From Chloroflexota bacterium (GTDB taxonomy: Bacteria > Chloroflexota > Dehalococcoidia > DSGV01): a DNA stretch of 64,000 nucleotides. Both the position numbers and the translations under genes were made by a program. Below the pieces are notes generated by a model. The model did no database searches, was not told where the DNA came from, and saw nothing but the letters and a program-made list of their open reading frames with translations. Shown in pieces: positions 42,884-52,200 of the stretch; within the stretch, counting starts at the first letter, position 1; each line of letters starts with the position of its first letter. The DNA lies in assembly GCA_021787985.1 (NCBI GenBank), contig JAJYLG010000005.1:1-64000 (forward strand), written 5' to 3'.

Positions 42884-44238
42884 GCCGTCGCATCGTCGTG
42901 ATGGCGCGAGTCCCGGTCAACCGCCGCATGTCCGCGCCCGGAATCCGGGCCGTCCACCTGGCACGCGAGCTGGCGCGCGGCATCCCTGACGCCGCGGTCG
43001 AGCTGGCGGTGCCTGACGAGACGGACATCGAGGTCCCGGACGTGGCCGTGCGCGCCTACCCGCGCTGGACGGGGCCGATGCGGATCGTCCAGGGCGCGGA
43101 GACGGTGGTCACGCCGGGCCTGCCACCGACGGCCGTCCCGGGGCTGGGCGGCACGCGGCTGGTCGTCGACCTGTTCACGTTCTTCCTGGTGGAGCATCTG
43201 GCCTGGACCGTCCGCATGCGCAGGCCACCGCAGCGGTGGGCCGCGGCGGCGGTCGACGCGCGCTACTACAACTACCAGGTCGCGGCCGCCGACCTGGTGC
43301 TCTGCTCCAACGAGCGCCAGCGCGACCTGTGGATCGGGACGATGCTGGCGGCCGGCGCGGTCACACCCGACGAGGTGCGCGCCGACCCCCACCTGGCGCG
43401 CCGGATCGCCGTCGTGCCCTTTGGCGCACGGCCCGAGCCTCCGATCCATGACGGCCGCATGCGAGTCAAGGGTGTCCACCCAGGCGTTGCCCACAATGAT
43501 CTGCTCGTCGTCTGGAATGGCGGCATCCTCAACTGGTACGACCCGCTGAGCCTGCTACGCGCCTGGGAGCGGGTGGTGGCAGCCGTACCCAACGCGCGCC
43601 TGTGGTTCATGGGCGTCCGCTACCCATACCGCGGCTTCTCCGAAGGCGACATGCTCGACCGGGCGGTCGCTCTCGCCGAGCAGCTCAATCTGCGCGAACG
43701 TTCGGTGTTCTTCAACTTCGGTTGGCTGGACTACGAAGAGGCGGGCCAACTGATGCTCGAGGCCGACCTGGCCGTCTCCACCTACTTCGACTCGCTCGAG
43801 ACGCGGCTGTCGTACCGCACGCGCCTGACCGACTGCGTCTGGGCGGGTCTGCCATTCGTCTGCACCGCCGGGGACGTGCTGGGCGACGAGGCGGCAGCCC
43901 GCGGCATGGCCGCAACCGTGCCAGCCGGCGATGTGGACGCGCTCACCGCGACCCTCGTGCACCTGCTGCAAGACGCCGGCGCCCGAACCCGCCTGCGCGC
44001 CGCGCTCGAGGCGCACCGCGCCGAGTACTCATGGCGGCAGGCGGCCGCGCCACTGGTGGACTACTGCCGCCGGCCGCCGGCCGGCCCGCCACGCCGCGGC
44101 GGCGCGCCGCTCGACCTGGCCCGCAACGCGGCCACCTACATCGCCGCGCGAGGCGTCCAGCAACTGCTCCAGCCGGAGCGCTGGTTCCGGCGCACGGTCG
44201 ACGAACCGGGAAGGACGGTGACACCATCACAGCCGTGA
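42880..44238 (+). CDS. Glycosyltransferase (GT-B type), second of a paralogous pair
   Basis: 452 residues. MSRRIVVMARVPVNRRMSAP-GIRAVHLAREL opens the fold; VVWNGGILNWYDPLSLLRAW, LWFMGVRYPYRGFSEGDML and LAVSTYFDSLETRLSYRTRL match the preceding gene position by position. GTG 42880 overlaps the upstream stop by 4 nt (GTGA), as does its own end with the next start. The very long C-terminal extension is Pro/Arg-rich and ends in a short amphipathic stretch. Sugar donor and acceptor unknown. Confidence 0.82.
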   Translation: MSRRIVVMARVPVNRRMSAPGIRAVHLARELARGIPDAAVELAVPDETDIEVPDVAVRAYPRWTGPMRIVQGAETVVTPGLPPTAVPGLGGTRLVVDLFTFFLVEHLAWTVRMRRPPQRWAAAAVDARYYNYQVAAADLVLCSNERQRDLWIGTMLAAGAVTPDEVRADPHLARRIAVVPFGARPEPPIHDGRMRVKGVHPGVAHNDLLVVWNGGILNWYDPLSLLRAWERVVAAVPNARLWFMGVRYPYRGFSEGDMLDRAVALAEQLNLRERSVFFNFGWLDYEEAGQLMLEADLAVSTYFDSLETRLSYRTRLTDCVWAGLPFVCTAGDVLGDEAAARGMAATVPAGDVDALTATLVHLLQDAGARTRLRAALEAHRAEYSWRQAAAPLVDYCRRPPAGPPRRGGAPLDLARNAATYIAARGVQQLLQPERWFRRTVDEPGRTVTPSQP

Positions 44239-45422
44239 CGCTGACGGCTTCCGCGCTCGCGGGCGGTCCGCCGCTGTTCCTCCTGACGGCCGGTCTGTCC
44301 CACACGATCGCCTCGACCATAGCCGCGGCGGGTGCCGTCGCTTTCGCGGCAACGCTGCTGGTTACCCTCCTCGCCCGTTTCGACCTGGTGCTCCGGCTGC
44401 GGCGTCCGTCGCGGCCCGGTCGCCAGCGCGGGGAGGAACAGCCCCGGGTCGGAGGGCTGGCCGTCCTCTGTGGCTTCAGCGCGGCCATCCTGCTGGTGTC
44501 CGGATTCAGTCACACGGCCGAGCAGTTGCTGGCGCCGCACTGGCGCCCGCTCGGGATGCTCACCCTGGCCGGTCTCGTGGTCTTCGGCGTCGGCCTGTGG
44601 GATGACGCGCGCGAGCTCGGCTACCTGCCGAAGCTGCTCGCGCTGCTGCTCGGAGCGGGGCTCGTCTTCGCCGCGGGCTTTCGCTTTGGCGAGCTGCCGA
44701 TGCCGTGGGGCGCCTGGCGTCTTGGGCTGCTCGACGGGCCGCTGACGGTCCTCTGGCTGCTGCTGCTCGCCAATGCTATCAACCTCATCGACGGCAAGGA
44801 TGGCGTGGCCACGGGCATCGCCTTCTTCGCCTCCGGGTCGCTGGCGATCATCGCCTTCGACCTCCGGCATCCGCTCGTCTCGCTGCTCTACGCCGCGCTG
44901 GCGGGAGCAGCCCTTGGCTTTCTCCCCTTCAACCTGCCGACCGCGCGGCGTTACCTGGGCGACTCGGGAGCGCTGCTGCTGGGCTTCCTCATCGGCGCGC
45001 TCTCTCTCGCCGGGTTCATCGACGGGACAGGCCGTATCCCGGCCACGCTGCCGGCGATCGCGCTCGGCTTCCCCATCTTGGAGACGATCCTCGCCTTGGC
45101 GCGCCGGCTGCTCGATCTGCGCCACCCCTTCCACTACGACCGCGACCACATCCACGATCGGCTCGAGCGCGCGGGCCTGGGGCCGGTCGCCCTGGTGGTG
45201 GCGACCTACGTCGGCGGCGGCGCGTTCGCCGCCGCGGCGCTCGCCGTCCACTTCGCACGCAATACGCTCTGGGCATCGTTGAGCTTCACGGCGGTGGTCG
45301 CCGCCGCCATCGCGGCGCTGGTGTGGCTGGGCTACGCCACCACGCTGTGGGAGAGCCGCCTGCTGAGCCTCGTGCGTCGCCGCCTCGGGCTGCCACGCGC
45401 GTCACGACCGGCCGGTCGCTGA
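44235..45422 (+). CDS. WecA/MraY-like polyprenyl-phosphate sugar-1-phosphate transferase
   Basis: 395 residues with about ten membrane helices. The motifs NAINLIDGKDGVATGIAF, RRYLGDSGALLLGF and HYDRDHIHDRLERAGLGP are those of transferases that attach GlcNAc-1-P or a related sugar phosphate to undecaprenyl phosphate, the first step in making lipid-linked polysaccharide. VGLWDDARELGYLPKLLALL is another family segment. GTG 44235 overlaps the upstream glycosyltransferase stop by 4 nt. Last gene of the plus-strand unit; it meets the minus-strand operon end-to-end with a 12-nt gap. Confidence 0.87.
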   Translation: MTLTASALAGGPPLFLLTAGLSHTIASTIAAAGAVAFAATLLVTLLARFDLVLRLRRPSRPGRQRGEEQPRVGGLAVLCGFSAAILLVSGFSHTAEQLLAPHWRPLGMLTLAGLVVFGVGLWDDARELGYLPKLLALLLGAGLVFAAGFRFGELPMPWGAWRLGLLDGPLTVLWLLLLANAINLIDGKDGVATGIAFFASGSLAIIAFDLRHPLVSLLYAALAGAALGFLPFNLPTARRYLGDSGALLLGFLIGALSLAGFIDGTGRIPATLPAIALGFPILETILALARRLLDLRHPFHYDRDHIHDRLERAGLGPVALVVATYVGGGAFAAAALAVHFARNTLWASLSFTAVVAAAIAALVWLGYATTLWESRLLSLVRRRLGLPRASRPAGR

Positions 45423-45434
45423 CGACCCCGCGCC

Positions 45435-46370
45435 TCAACCGGCCCGCCGCCCCCGACCGCGCCTGCCTGGTCGGCAGACAGGCCGGGCCAGGCCCGGGGC
45501 ACGTCGACCGACGAGCCTCCTCGCCTCGTGCGCGGCCAGGTGCCAGCCGCAGCGTGCTGCGATGCCGGCGGCGGTCGCCACGTCGAGCAGCCTTCCGCCG
45601 CGCTGCCAGCGGAGGTAGTAGCGCCACATCCCGCGGTGACGCGCGATGATCACGCGTCGCGGCAACGAACGCGAGCTCGCGCCGATGCGGTGACGGACCA
45701 CTGCCTGCGGCGCGTAGCGCACCCGCCAGCCGGCCGACCACGCCCGCCGGCACAAGTCCACATCCTCGATGCTGAAGAAGTAGCCCTCGTCCAACAGCCC
45801 GATCGTCTCCAGCATCCCGCGCCGTACCAGCATCGCCGCGCCGCTTACCCAGTCCACGTCGCGCTCGGAGCGGTGGTCGAAGTCGAACATCAGGTAGTGC
45901 GACGACAGGCGGTTGGCGGGCACCAGGCGCGTGAAGAGCGAGTACCGGTTGAAGGCGACCGTCCAGTGACCGGGAAACCGGCGGCACGAGTACTGCAGCG
46001 TGCCGTCCGGGTCCTCGATGCGCGGGGCCGCGATGCCCACGTCCGGCTCGCGCTCCAGCAACCGGACCAGCGGCGCGACGACCGCGCCGACCGCGCGCGC
46101 GTCCGGGTTGAGCAGCAGCACGGCGTCACCGCCGGCCGCACGAATGCCCGCGTTCGCGCCGGCGGCGAAGCCGTCGTTGCGGGCGCGCCGCACCCAGACT
46201 ACGCCCGGGAAGCGGGCGCGCAGGGCGTCGGCCGCCGGCGCCGCGCTGGCGTTATCAACCACGACCACGCGCTCGATCGCCGCCAGGTCGCCGCTCTCCT
46301 CGAGCGAGCGCAAGCAGCCGTCGACCTCGTCCCAGCAGTTGTAAGCGACCACCACCAGCGAGGCTTTCAC
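45435..46370 (-). CDS. Family 2 glycosyltransferase, rhamnosyltransferase-like
   Basis: 311 residues. GT-A fold: SLVVVAYNCWDEVDGCLRSL, VVVDNASAAPAADALR, NDGFAAGANAGIRAAGGDAV, then LLLNPDARA (DxD-like), and WVSGAAMLVRRGMLETIGLL-DEGYFFSIEDVDLCRRAW. This layout is shared with rhamnosyl- and other surface-sugar transferases. GTG 46370 overlaps the methyltransferase stop by 4 nt. It is the last gene of the minus-strand cluster that runs from 54.7 to 45.4 kb. Confidence 0.85.
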   Translation of the reverse strand: MKASLVVVAYNCWDEVDGCLRSLEESGDLAAIERVVVVDNASAAPAADALRARFPGVVWVRRARNDGFAAGANAGIRAAGGDAVLLLNPDARAVGAVVAPLVRLLEREPDVGIAAPRIEDPDGTLQYSCRRFPGHWTVAFNRYSLFTRLVPANRLSSHYLMFDFDHRSERDVDWVSGAAMLVRRGMLETIGLLDEGYFFSIEDVDLCRRAWSAGWRVRYAPQAVVRHRIGASSRSLPRRVIIARHRGMWRYYLRWQRGGRLLDVATAAGIAARCGWHLAAHEARRLVGRRAPGLARPVCRPGRRGRGRRAG

Positions 46371-47002
46371 CGCAGTCGTTTCACCGCCACGAGCTGGAAG
46401 CACCACCCGGGCCGCGCTGCCGTGACGAGCTGGCTCAGCTCGGCGACCGCCTCGCCCAGGAACGCCGGCCTGACTACCGGCTCCGCGTACTCTCGGCGAA
46501 GCGACCGCCAGCCTTTGCTCCCGCTCACGCGGTAGCCCAGCGCCTGCAAGTCTGCCGCGGTCCAGCCGGAAAGGTGCTCCTGCCACGGGTTGCCGTCCCG
46601 CGGCCGTTGCGGAAGAAAGCCGTTGGGCGTCACCACCACCGACGCCCGCCGTGCGACGCGCTCCAGCTCGGCGATGAGCCGCAGACCGTCCTCTCGCGAC
46701 ACGTGCTCGATGACGTGCGAGGCCACCGCGCCATCGACGCTTCGGTCGGCAAGCGGCAGGCGCAGCGCGTCCCCCACCAGGAACGCACCCGGCCAGCCCG
46801 CCCGCGTCAGCATCCGCCCGAGTGGAGCATGCCGGTCGAGCCCGATCACACGCGCCCTGGGAAGGGCGAGCCGCAGGGGCGATCGGGTACCGCAGCCCAC
46901 GTCGGCGACCGTGGCGCAGCCGGCGAGCGCCCGGCGCAGCGCCGCGTGCGGGCTCAGCGGCCAGTGGACGTACAGCGGACGCAGCGCCGACTTCACGCTC
47001 AC
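46367..47002 (-). CDS. SAM-dependent methyltransferase
   Basis: 211 residues. VADVGCGTRSPLRLALPRAR (motif I), VIGLDRHAPLGRMLTRAGWP and VDGAVASHVIEHVSREDGLR are class I methyltransferase motifs. Placed between glycosyltransferases with 4-nt overlaps on both sides (GTG 47002), so it probably methylates a polysaccharide or its lipid precursor; target unknown. Confidence 0.8.
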   Translation of the reverse strand: MSVKSALRPLYVHWPLSPHAALRRALAGCATVADVGCGTRSPLRLALPRARVIGLDRHAPLGRMLTRAGWPGAFLVGDALRLPLADRSVDGAVASHVIEHVSREDGLRLIAELERVARRASVVVTPNGFLPQRPRDGNPWQEHLSGWTAADLQALGYRVSGSKGWRSLRREYAEPVVRPAFLGEAVAELSQLVTAARPGWCFQLVAVKRLR

Positions 47003-48144
47003 CGGCGTACCGCCTGCCGTGCCAGAGCCCGCTCGTACACTTCGGCCGTCCGTTCCGCCGCGACCCGCCAGGTGAACGCCGCCGCCCGCCTCAGACCGCG
47101 CTCCCGCAGCGTCGCCGCGAGCACGGGATCGACGAGCACGCGTTCCACCGCGTCGGCAATCGCTCGCACGTCCGTCGGCGGGACGAGCAGCGCGGCGTCT
47201 CCGAGCACCTCAGGGTGGGCGCCCGTGTCCGAAGCGACGACCGGCGCGCCGCATGCCATCGCTTCCAGCGGCGGCAGGCCGAATCCCTCGTAGAGCGCGG
47301 GGTTGACGAAGCAGGCCGCACCGCCGAGCAGCGGCGACACCAGCTCGTCCGGCACGTAGCCCGGCCAGCGGACCCTGCCGGCGATGCCGAGCTGGCCACC
47401 GAGCGCCTCTACCCCGCCATTGCCCCAGCCCGCGCCGCCGGCGAGCACCAGATCGAGGTCGTGACCACGGCGCACCAGCTCGCCGAAGGCCCGCAGCAGC
47501 GTCGGCAGGTTCTTCCCGGGCTCGATCGTGGCCATGTTGCACAGATAACGCCGCTCGAGCCGGAGCCGTGCCCGCACGGCCTCCACCTCGTCGGCAGCCG
47601 GGATGCCCAGGTGGGGCGCCACGCCATTGTGCACCACCACCACGCGCTCCTCGGCCAGACCGACGAGCGCGACGATATCGCGTTTCGCGGTCTCGCTGAC
47701 GGTGATCACGAGGTCAGCCCGCCGTGCCGCCCGTGGGGCGACAAAGCGGTAGTAGGCCGCGCGCGCGCGCCCGTAGCGGCCGGGCATCCGGAGGAAGGTC
47801 ACATCGTGGAGCGTCAGGACGCGCCGCGCCGGGACCGGCGCCAGCGGCGCAGTGTCCACCGGCGAGTGGAGGACGTCGACGCGCTGGGTGCCCGCCAGCA
47901 CGGGGAGCCGTAGGTGTTCCCAGGCGATGCGCAGCGGCCGCGTCGGCAACGCGATGCGCACGACGCGGTGACCGGCCGCGGTGTCGACGTCGAGCTCGGT
48001 CTCGCGCCGCGCGGCCACCACCAGCCGCGGCCCGTCGGGGAGCCGTGACAGCTCGCGCGACAGGTGGTAGATGTAGTTCGCCCCGCCGCGACGCCGGCGC
48101 GGCATCGAGGTCGCATCGAGTAGCACGGCCGGCCGCGCCGTCAT
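46999..48144 (-). CDS. Family 4 glycosyltransferase
   Basis: 381 residues, GT-B. The N half holds GGANYIYHLSRELSRLPDGP and VDVLHSPVDTAPLAPVPARR; the C half holds MATIEPGKNLPTLLRAF, WPGYVPDELVSPLLGGAACF, PALYEGFGLPPLEAMACG-APVVASDTGAHPEVLGDAAL, which is the E-x7-E nucleotide-sugar binding motif of GT4. ATG 48144 has GGGAGG 8 nt upstream and overlaps the preceding stop by 4 nt. Mannosyl-like GT4 enzymes are the nearest general class; donor unknown. Confidence 0.88.
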   Translation of the reverse strand: MTARPAVLLDATSMPRRRRGGANYIYHLSRELSRLPDGPRLVVAARRETELDVDTAAGHRVVRIALPTRPLRIAWEHLRLPVLAGTQRVDVLHSPVDTAPLAPVPARRVLTLHDVTFLRMPGRYGRARAAYYRFVAPRAARRADLVITVSETAKRDIVALVGLAEERVVVVHNGVAPHLGIPAADEVEAVRARLRLERRYLCNMATIEPGKNLPTLLRAFGELVRRGHDLDLVLAGGAGWGNGGVEALGGQLGIAGRVRWPGYVPDELVSPLLGGAACFVNPALYEGFGLPPLEAMACGAPVVASDTGAHPEVLGDAALLVPPTDVRAIADAVERVLVDPVLAATLRERGLRRAAAFTWRVAAERTAEVYERALARQAVRR

Positions 48145-49040
48145 GCCGGCGCCTCCCAGCGCGGCCCAGTACGGCCCAGGACGCCGTCCCTGAGGCCAGC
48201 GATCTCGGCCCGCGCGGCGCGCCGCTGCCCCGCCGCGAGCGCCTGCAGCCCGCGCGCGGCACGGACCGCCGCATAGCGGGCCGTGAACAGCGCCAGACGC
48301 AGCGGCCCGCGGCTCCAGCGGCGGGCAATGAGGTACCGATTGCGCGCGGCGTAGTAGCGCACGAACGGGCTGCCGGCCCCGCCGCTGGAAGCGCCCTTGG
48401 CGTGCCAGACCCGCGCGGCCGGCTCGTAACGGACCGCGAACCCAGCGCGGCGGCAGCGTGCCACGAAGTCGAAGTCCTCGTAGTACATGAAGAGCGTCTC
48501 GTCCAGCGGCCCGGCGGCAACCCAGGCGCTGGCCGGCACGAGCAGGCAGCAGAGGCTCGCCATGGCGACGGCGTGCGGCCGCAGCCACTCGCCGGTCGGC
48601 GCGCGACCGATCCAATCGCCGCGCCAGGCTACCGAGGCGAAGTCGAATGGCCCGGCCGCCGCCTCCAGGCCGCCGCCGGGAAGCAGTACCTGCGGCACGA
48701 CCAGCGACCGCTCGTCGGCCGCGGCCGCGAGCGCGTCGAGCGCCGCGGGATCGAAGCGCACGTCCGGGTTGCAGAACAGCAGCCACTCGGCCCCGTCCGC
48801 CACGGCTCGCGATGCCGCCCGGTTCGCCGCGGCCGCGAAACCCTCGTTCCGCGGGCGGCGATCCAACCAGGCCGGACGCAGCGCCGATTCCGCCACCTCG
48901 GCCGATCCATCCGGGCTCGCGTTGTCCACCACGTACGCCCGCCATGCGACCCCCTGACCGCGGAGGCTCTCCGCCAGCACGGGCACATGGCCTGCCGAGC
49001 GGTAGGTCACGAGCAGGAGCGCGACCCGCTCGACCGTCAT
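48141..49040 (-). CDS. Family 2 glycosyltransferase
   Basis: 299 residues. GT-A motifs: VALLLVTYRSAGHVPVLAES, YVVDNASPDGSAEVAESAL, NEGFAAAANRAASRAVADGA, LLFCNPDVRFDPAALD, then LDETLFMYYEDFDFVARCRR-AGFAVRYEPAARVWHAKGAS. Resembles the transferase at 45435 in plan. ATG 49040 overlaps the methyltransferase stop by 4 nt. Confidence 0.86.
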   Translation of the reverse strand: MTVERVALLLVTYRSAGHVPVLAESLRGQGVAWRAYVVDNASPDGSAEVAESALRPAWLDRRPRNEGFAAAANRAASRAVADGAEWLLFCNPDVRFDPAALDALAAAADERSLVVPQVLLPGGGLEAAAGPFDFASVAWRGDWIGRAPTGEWLRPHAVAMASLCCLLVPASAWVAAGPLDETLFMYYEDFDFVARCRRAGFAVRYEPAARVWHAKGASSGGAGSPFVRYYAARNRYLIARRWSRGPLRLALFTARYAAVRAARGLQALAAGQRRAARAEIAGLRDGVLGRTGPRWEAPA

Positions 49041-50044
49041 CGCCGTGCGACCGCGTACATCAGGTCGCCCCGGCCCGTGAGGCCGAGCCACGTGGCGAGC
49101 GGCAGCCAGCGCAAGCGCGCAACCTCTGCCCCCCCGCCTATCCGCGGGGGCAGGCGTCCGCCGGGGCCGACGTCCCGCAGGCACGGCAGCCCGCCACCCA
49201 GGCGCCGCGACCACTCGATGCTCTGCGGCTGGGTGTACGTGGTGATCGCGATCTCGCGGAAGCCCGCTTCCAGTAGGAAGCGGCGCAGGGTGAGTGGCGT
49301 GAAGTGGAAGAAGTGTCGCGGCGCGTCCAGGTGTACCCAGTCGGCGCCGGACCGCCGCGCAAGCCAGCCGCCAACGTTCGGCACGCCGACCCGCAGCTCG
49401 CCACCGGGACGCAGCAGCCGGAAGAGCGCGCGCAGCGTCTCGTCCGGCCGCGGTACGTGCTCCAGGGTGTGCCACACGCTCGCCGCGTCGAAGCTGCCCG
49501 GCTCCAGCTCGACACCCGGGATGCTGCCCTCGTACGCCTCGTGGCCGGCCGCGCGGGCCGCCTCGACCGCGGCCGGTACGATGTCGACGCCGACCGTCCG
49601 CCAGCCGCAACGATGCAGGTAATCGAGGAACGCGCCGTCGCCGCAGCCCAGGTCGAGCACGCGGCCGCCGGCCACGAAGCGCGGGAAGCGCCGCAGCCGC
49701 GAGGCGAGCGGCGCGAGCAAGAGCGCCCAGGCCGCCTTCGGACCGGGCAGCTCCGCCTGGCGCGGCCACGGGTAGCCGCGGGCCGCCCAGAGCGCCCCGT
49801 GCACCACCCGCTCGCGCGGGCCGGGCCGCGCGGGGCGTGAACGGTAGGGATAGTAGTCCTCGGGGTAGTAGGCCGGCAGCGTGGCCGGGGCTGGCCGCAC
49901 CGCCAGCCGCACCAACCCGCAGCTACGGCAACGCGCGACCGGGAAGTCGCCGTCGAGCCCGAACATGCGGTCGCGCGCGGTGAAAAGCGGCTCGTCGTTG
50001 TCGAAGCCGCACAGGCACGAGACGTGCTCCAGGTCGGCGCTCAT
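49037..50044 (-). CDS. SAM-dependent methyltransferase with N-terminal zinc-ribbon-like Cys pairs
   Basis: 335 residues. The N-terminus has four cysteines in two pairs (CLCGFDNDE and CRSCGLVRL), like the zinc-binding start of C-methyltransferases in sugar and natural-product pathways. The core has GGRVLDLGCGDGAFLDYLHR, WRTVGVDIVPAAVEAARA and HTLEHVPRPDETLRALFRLL. ATG 50044 overlaps the rfbB stop by 4 nt. Since the neighbouring genes make dTDP-4-keto-6-deoxyglucose, a sugar C- or O-methyl transfer is plausible but unproven. Confidence 0.82.
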   Translation of the reverse strand: MSADLEHVSCLCGFDNDEPLFTARDRMFGLDGDFPVARCRSCGLVRLAVRPAPATLPAYYPEDYYPYRSRPARPGPRERVVHGALWAARGYPWPRQAELPGPKAAWALLLAPLASRLRRFPRFVAGGRVLDLGCGDGAFLDYLHRCGWRTVGVDIVPAAVEAARAAGHEAYEGSIPGVELEPGSFDAASVWHTLEHVPRPDETLRALFRLLRPGGELRVGVPNVGGWLARRSGADWVHLDAPRHFFHFTPLTLRRFLLEAGFREIAITTYTQPQSIEWSRRLGGGLPCLRDVGPGGRLPPRIGGGAEVARLRWLPLATWLGLTGRGDLMYAVARR

Positions 50045-51087
50045 CCGCCCGTGGCGCCGCCCAGGCGGTGGCCGTACTGCGCCGCGTAGAAACGTGCGAA
50101 GTCCCCTTCCCGCACGCGCCGCCACCACCACTCGTTCTCGACGTACCAGCGCACCGTGGCCCGCAGCGCCTCCTCGAACCCGTGGCGCGGCGCCCAGCTC
50201 AGCGCCCGCAGCTTCGACGAGTCGAGCGCGTAGCGCCGATCGTGCCCAGGGCGGTCCTCGACGTGGCGGATGAGCCCGAGCGGCTTCTCCAGCTCGCGCA
50301 GCACCAGCGCGGCCACCTCGACGTTCTCGCGCTCGTTGTCGGCCCCGATGTTGTAGACCTCGCCCGGCTCGCCGCGGCGCAGCAGCAGGTCGAGCGCGCG
50401 GCAGTGGTCCTCGACGTAGAGCCAGTCGCGCCGCTGCCGACCGTCGCCGTAGACCGGCAGCGGCTCGCCGCGCAGGGCGTTGGTCACGAACAGCGGCACC
50501 GCCTTCTCCGGATGCTGACGCGGCCCCACGTTGTTGCTCGCCCGCGTGATGATCACCGGCAAGCGGTACGTCTCCCAGAACGCAATGCACTGCATTTCAC
50601 CGCCGGCTTTGCTGGCGGCGTAGGGGCTGCGCGGATGCAACGGATCGCTCTCGCGGCTGCGCTTGCCGGGCGGCACATCGCCGTAGACCTCGTCCGTGCT
50701 CACCTGGATGAAGCGCCCCGCGCCGGCCACCTGCGCCGCGCGCAGCAGCACGTACGTCCCGTGCACATCGGTGCGGATGAAGTCGTCCGCGCCGAAGAGC
50801 GAACGGTCCACGTGCGTCTCGGCGGCGAAGTTCACCACCGCGTCGACGCCCACCATCGCCTGCTCGACCACGTCCGCGTCGGCGATGTCGCCCCGGATGA
50901 AGCGGTAGCGCGAGTCGCCCTCCAGGTCGCGCAGGTTGTCCGGATTGCCCGCGTAGGTCAGCTTGTCGAGGTTCACCACCGCGACGTCCGGGTGCTCGCG
51001 CAACAGGAAGTGGATGAAGTTGCTGCCGATGAAGCCGCAGCCGCCGGTCACCAGCAGGCGTCGTGGCGGGAGCCCACTCCCGTTCAT
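50041..51087 (-). CDS. rfbB: dTDP-glucose 4,6-dehydratase
   Basis: 348 residues. NAD-binding GGCGFIGSNFIHFLLRE, NLDKLTYAGNPDNLRD, AAETHVDRSLFGADDFIRTD, the catalytic Asp-Glu of STDEVYGDV and the YxxxK of SPYAASKAGGEM. Converts dTDP-glucose to dTDP-4-keto-6-deoxyglucose. Overlaps rfbA by 4 nt. rfbC and rfbD are not in the cluster, so the final dTDP sugar is unknown or made by genes elsewhere. Confidence 0.95.
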   Translation of the reverse strand: MNGSGLPPRRLLVTGGCGFIGSNFIHFLLREHPDVAVVNLDKLTYAGNPDNLRDLEGDSRYRFIRGDIADADVVEQAMVGVDAVVNFAAETHVDRSLFGADDFIRTDVHGTYVLLRAAQVAGAGRFIQVSTDEVYGDVPPGKRSRESDPLHPRSPYAASKAGGEMQCIAFWETYRLPVIITRASNNVGPRQHPEKAVPLFVTNALRGEPLPVYGDGRQRRDWLYVEDHCRALDLLLRRGEPGEVYNIGADNERENVEVAALVLRELEKPLGLIRHVEDRPGHDRRYALDSSKLRALSWAPRHGFEEALRATVRWYVENEWWWRRVREGDFARFYAAQYGHRLGGATGG

Positions 51088-52148
51088 GGCACCGCCACCC
51101 GGCTGTGGTCTCCCAGCACGAGCCGGTAGACACGCGGGCGCGATTGCTCGCCCTCCACGCGCACGAACCGGCCGATCAGCGAGTCCTCAATGCGGTGCGG
51201 CAGCCCGACCAGCTCAGTGTGCTCGAGCACCACGCTCGCCGCCAGCTCCGCCCGCTCGATCCGGCAGTGATGATACACGCTGGTGAACGGGCCAATGTAC
51301 GCGTCCCGCACCACGGTCTCCTCGCCGATGATCGCCGGGCCGTGGATCACCGAGCGCTCCACGCGCGCTCCCCTCTCCAGCACCACGGTGCCTACCAGCC
51401 GCGACCCGCCGTCCACGGTGCCCTCATTGCGCTGCTGGAGATCCTCCAGCAGCAGCCGATTCGCCTGCAGGATGTCGTCCATGCGGCCGGTGTCGATCCA
51501 TGGCCCGCGCACCACCCGGTGGTCGACCCGCAGCCCGTGGTCGATCAGCCACTGGATGGTATCGGTGATCTCCAGCTCGCCCCGCGCCGACGGGCGGACC
51601 GACTTCACCGCCTCCAGGACGTGCGCGTCGAAGAGGTAGATGCCGATCACGGCCAGGTCGGACGGCGGATCGGCCGGCTTCTCGACGACTCGCAGCAGGC
51701 GGCCGTCGCGGACGTCCGCCACGCCGAACGCGGAGGGGTTGGGCACCGGGCAGAGCTGCACCTGCGCGTTCGCGCCCGAGTCCAGAAAGCCCTGCACGTA
51801 CTCGCGCACGCCCTCGCGCAGGAAATTGTCGCCCAGGAAGAGCACGAACGGCTCGCCGTCGAGGAACTGCTCGGCGACGAGCACGGCGTGGGCGATGCCG
51901 AGCGGCGCCGGCTGCTCGATGTACGTCACCCGCGCGCCGAAACGCGACCCGTCGCCCACCGCCGCGCGCACCTGCTCGCCGGTGTCGCCCACGATGACGC
52001 CCAAGTCGCGCACCCCGGCCGCCACCAGGTGCTCGATGGCGTAGAAGAGCACCGGCTTGTTGGCGACCGGCACAAGCTGCTTGGCGCCCGTGTAGGTGAA
52101 CGGGCGCAGGCGGCTGCCCTTGCCGCCACTTAGGACCAGCCCTTTCAC
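51084..52148 (-). CDS. rfbA: Glucose-1-phosphate thymidylyltransferase, long form
   Basis: 354 residues. N-terminal nucleotidyltransferase LVLSGGKGSRLRPFTYTGAK-QLVPVANKPV, FLGDNFLREG, GRGELEITD-type region and GRMDDILQANRLLLED. After about residue 240 a left-handed beta-helix domain follows (VVLERGARVERSVIHGPAII, VVRDAYIGPFTSVYHHC), as in the longer StrD/RmlA relatives. Makes dTDP-glucose. GTG 52148 has GGAGGT 4 nt upstream. Confidence 0.93.
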   Translation of the reverse strand: MKGLVLSGGKGSRLRPFTYTGAKQLVPVANKPVLFYAIEHLVAAGVRDLGVIVGDTGEQVRAAVGDGSRFGARVTYIEQPAPLGIAHAVLVAEQFLDGEPFVLFLGDNFLREGVREYVQGFLDSGANAQVQLCPVPNPSAFGVADVRDGRLLRVVEKPADPPSDLAVIGIYLFDAHVLEAVKSVRPSARGELEITDTIQWLIDHGLRVDHRVVRGPWIDTGRMDDILQANRLLLEDLQQRNEGTVDGGSRLVGTVVLERGARVERSVIHGPAIIGEETVVRDAYIGPFTSVYHHCRIERAELAASVVLEHTELVGLPHRIEDSLIGRFVRVEGEQSRPRVYRLVLGDHSRVAVP

Positions 52149-52200
52149 GGGCACCTCCGTCGCACGCCGCACCCAGACTATCGCACAACCGCCGACGTGC

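Noticed and set aside
49131-49150. GC-rich palindrome inside a methyltransferase gene
   Set aside because: Lies within a conserved coding region, and the codons read well; no need for another function.
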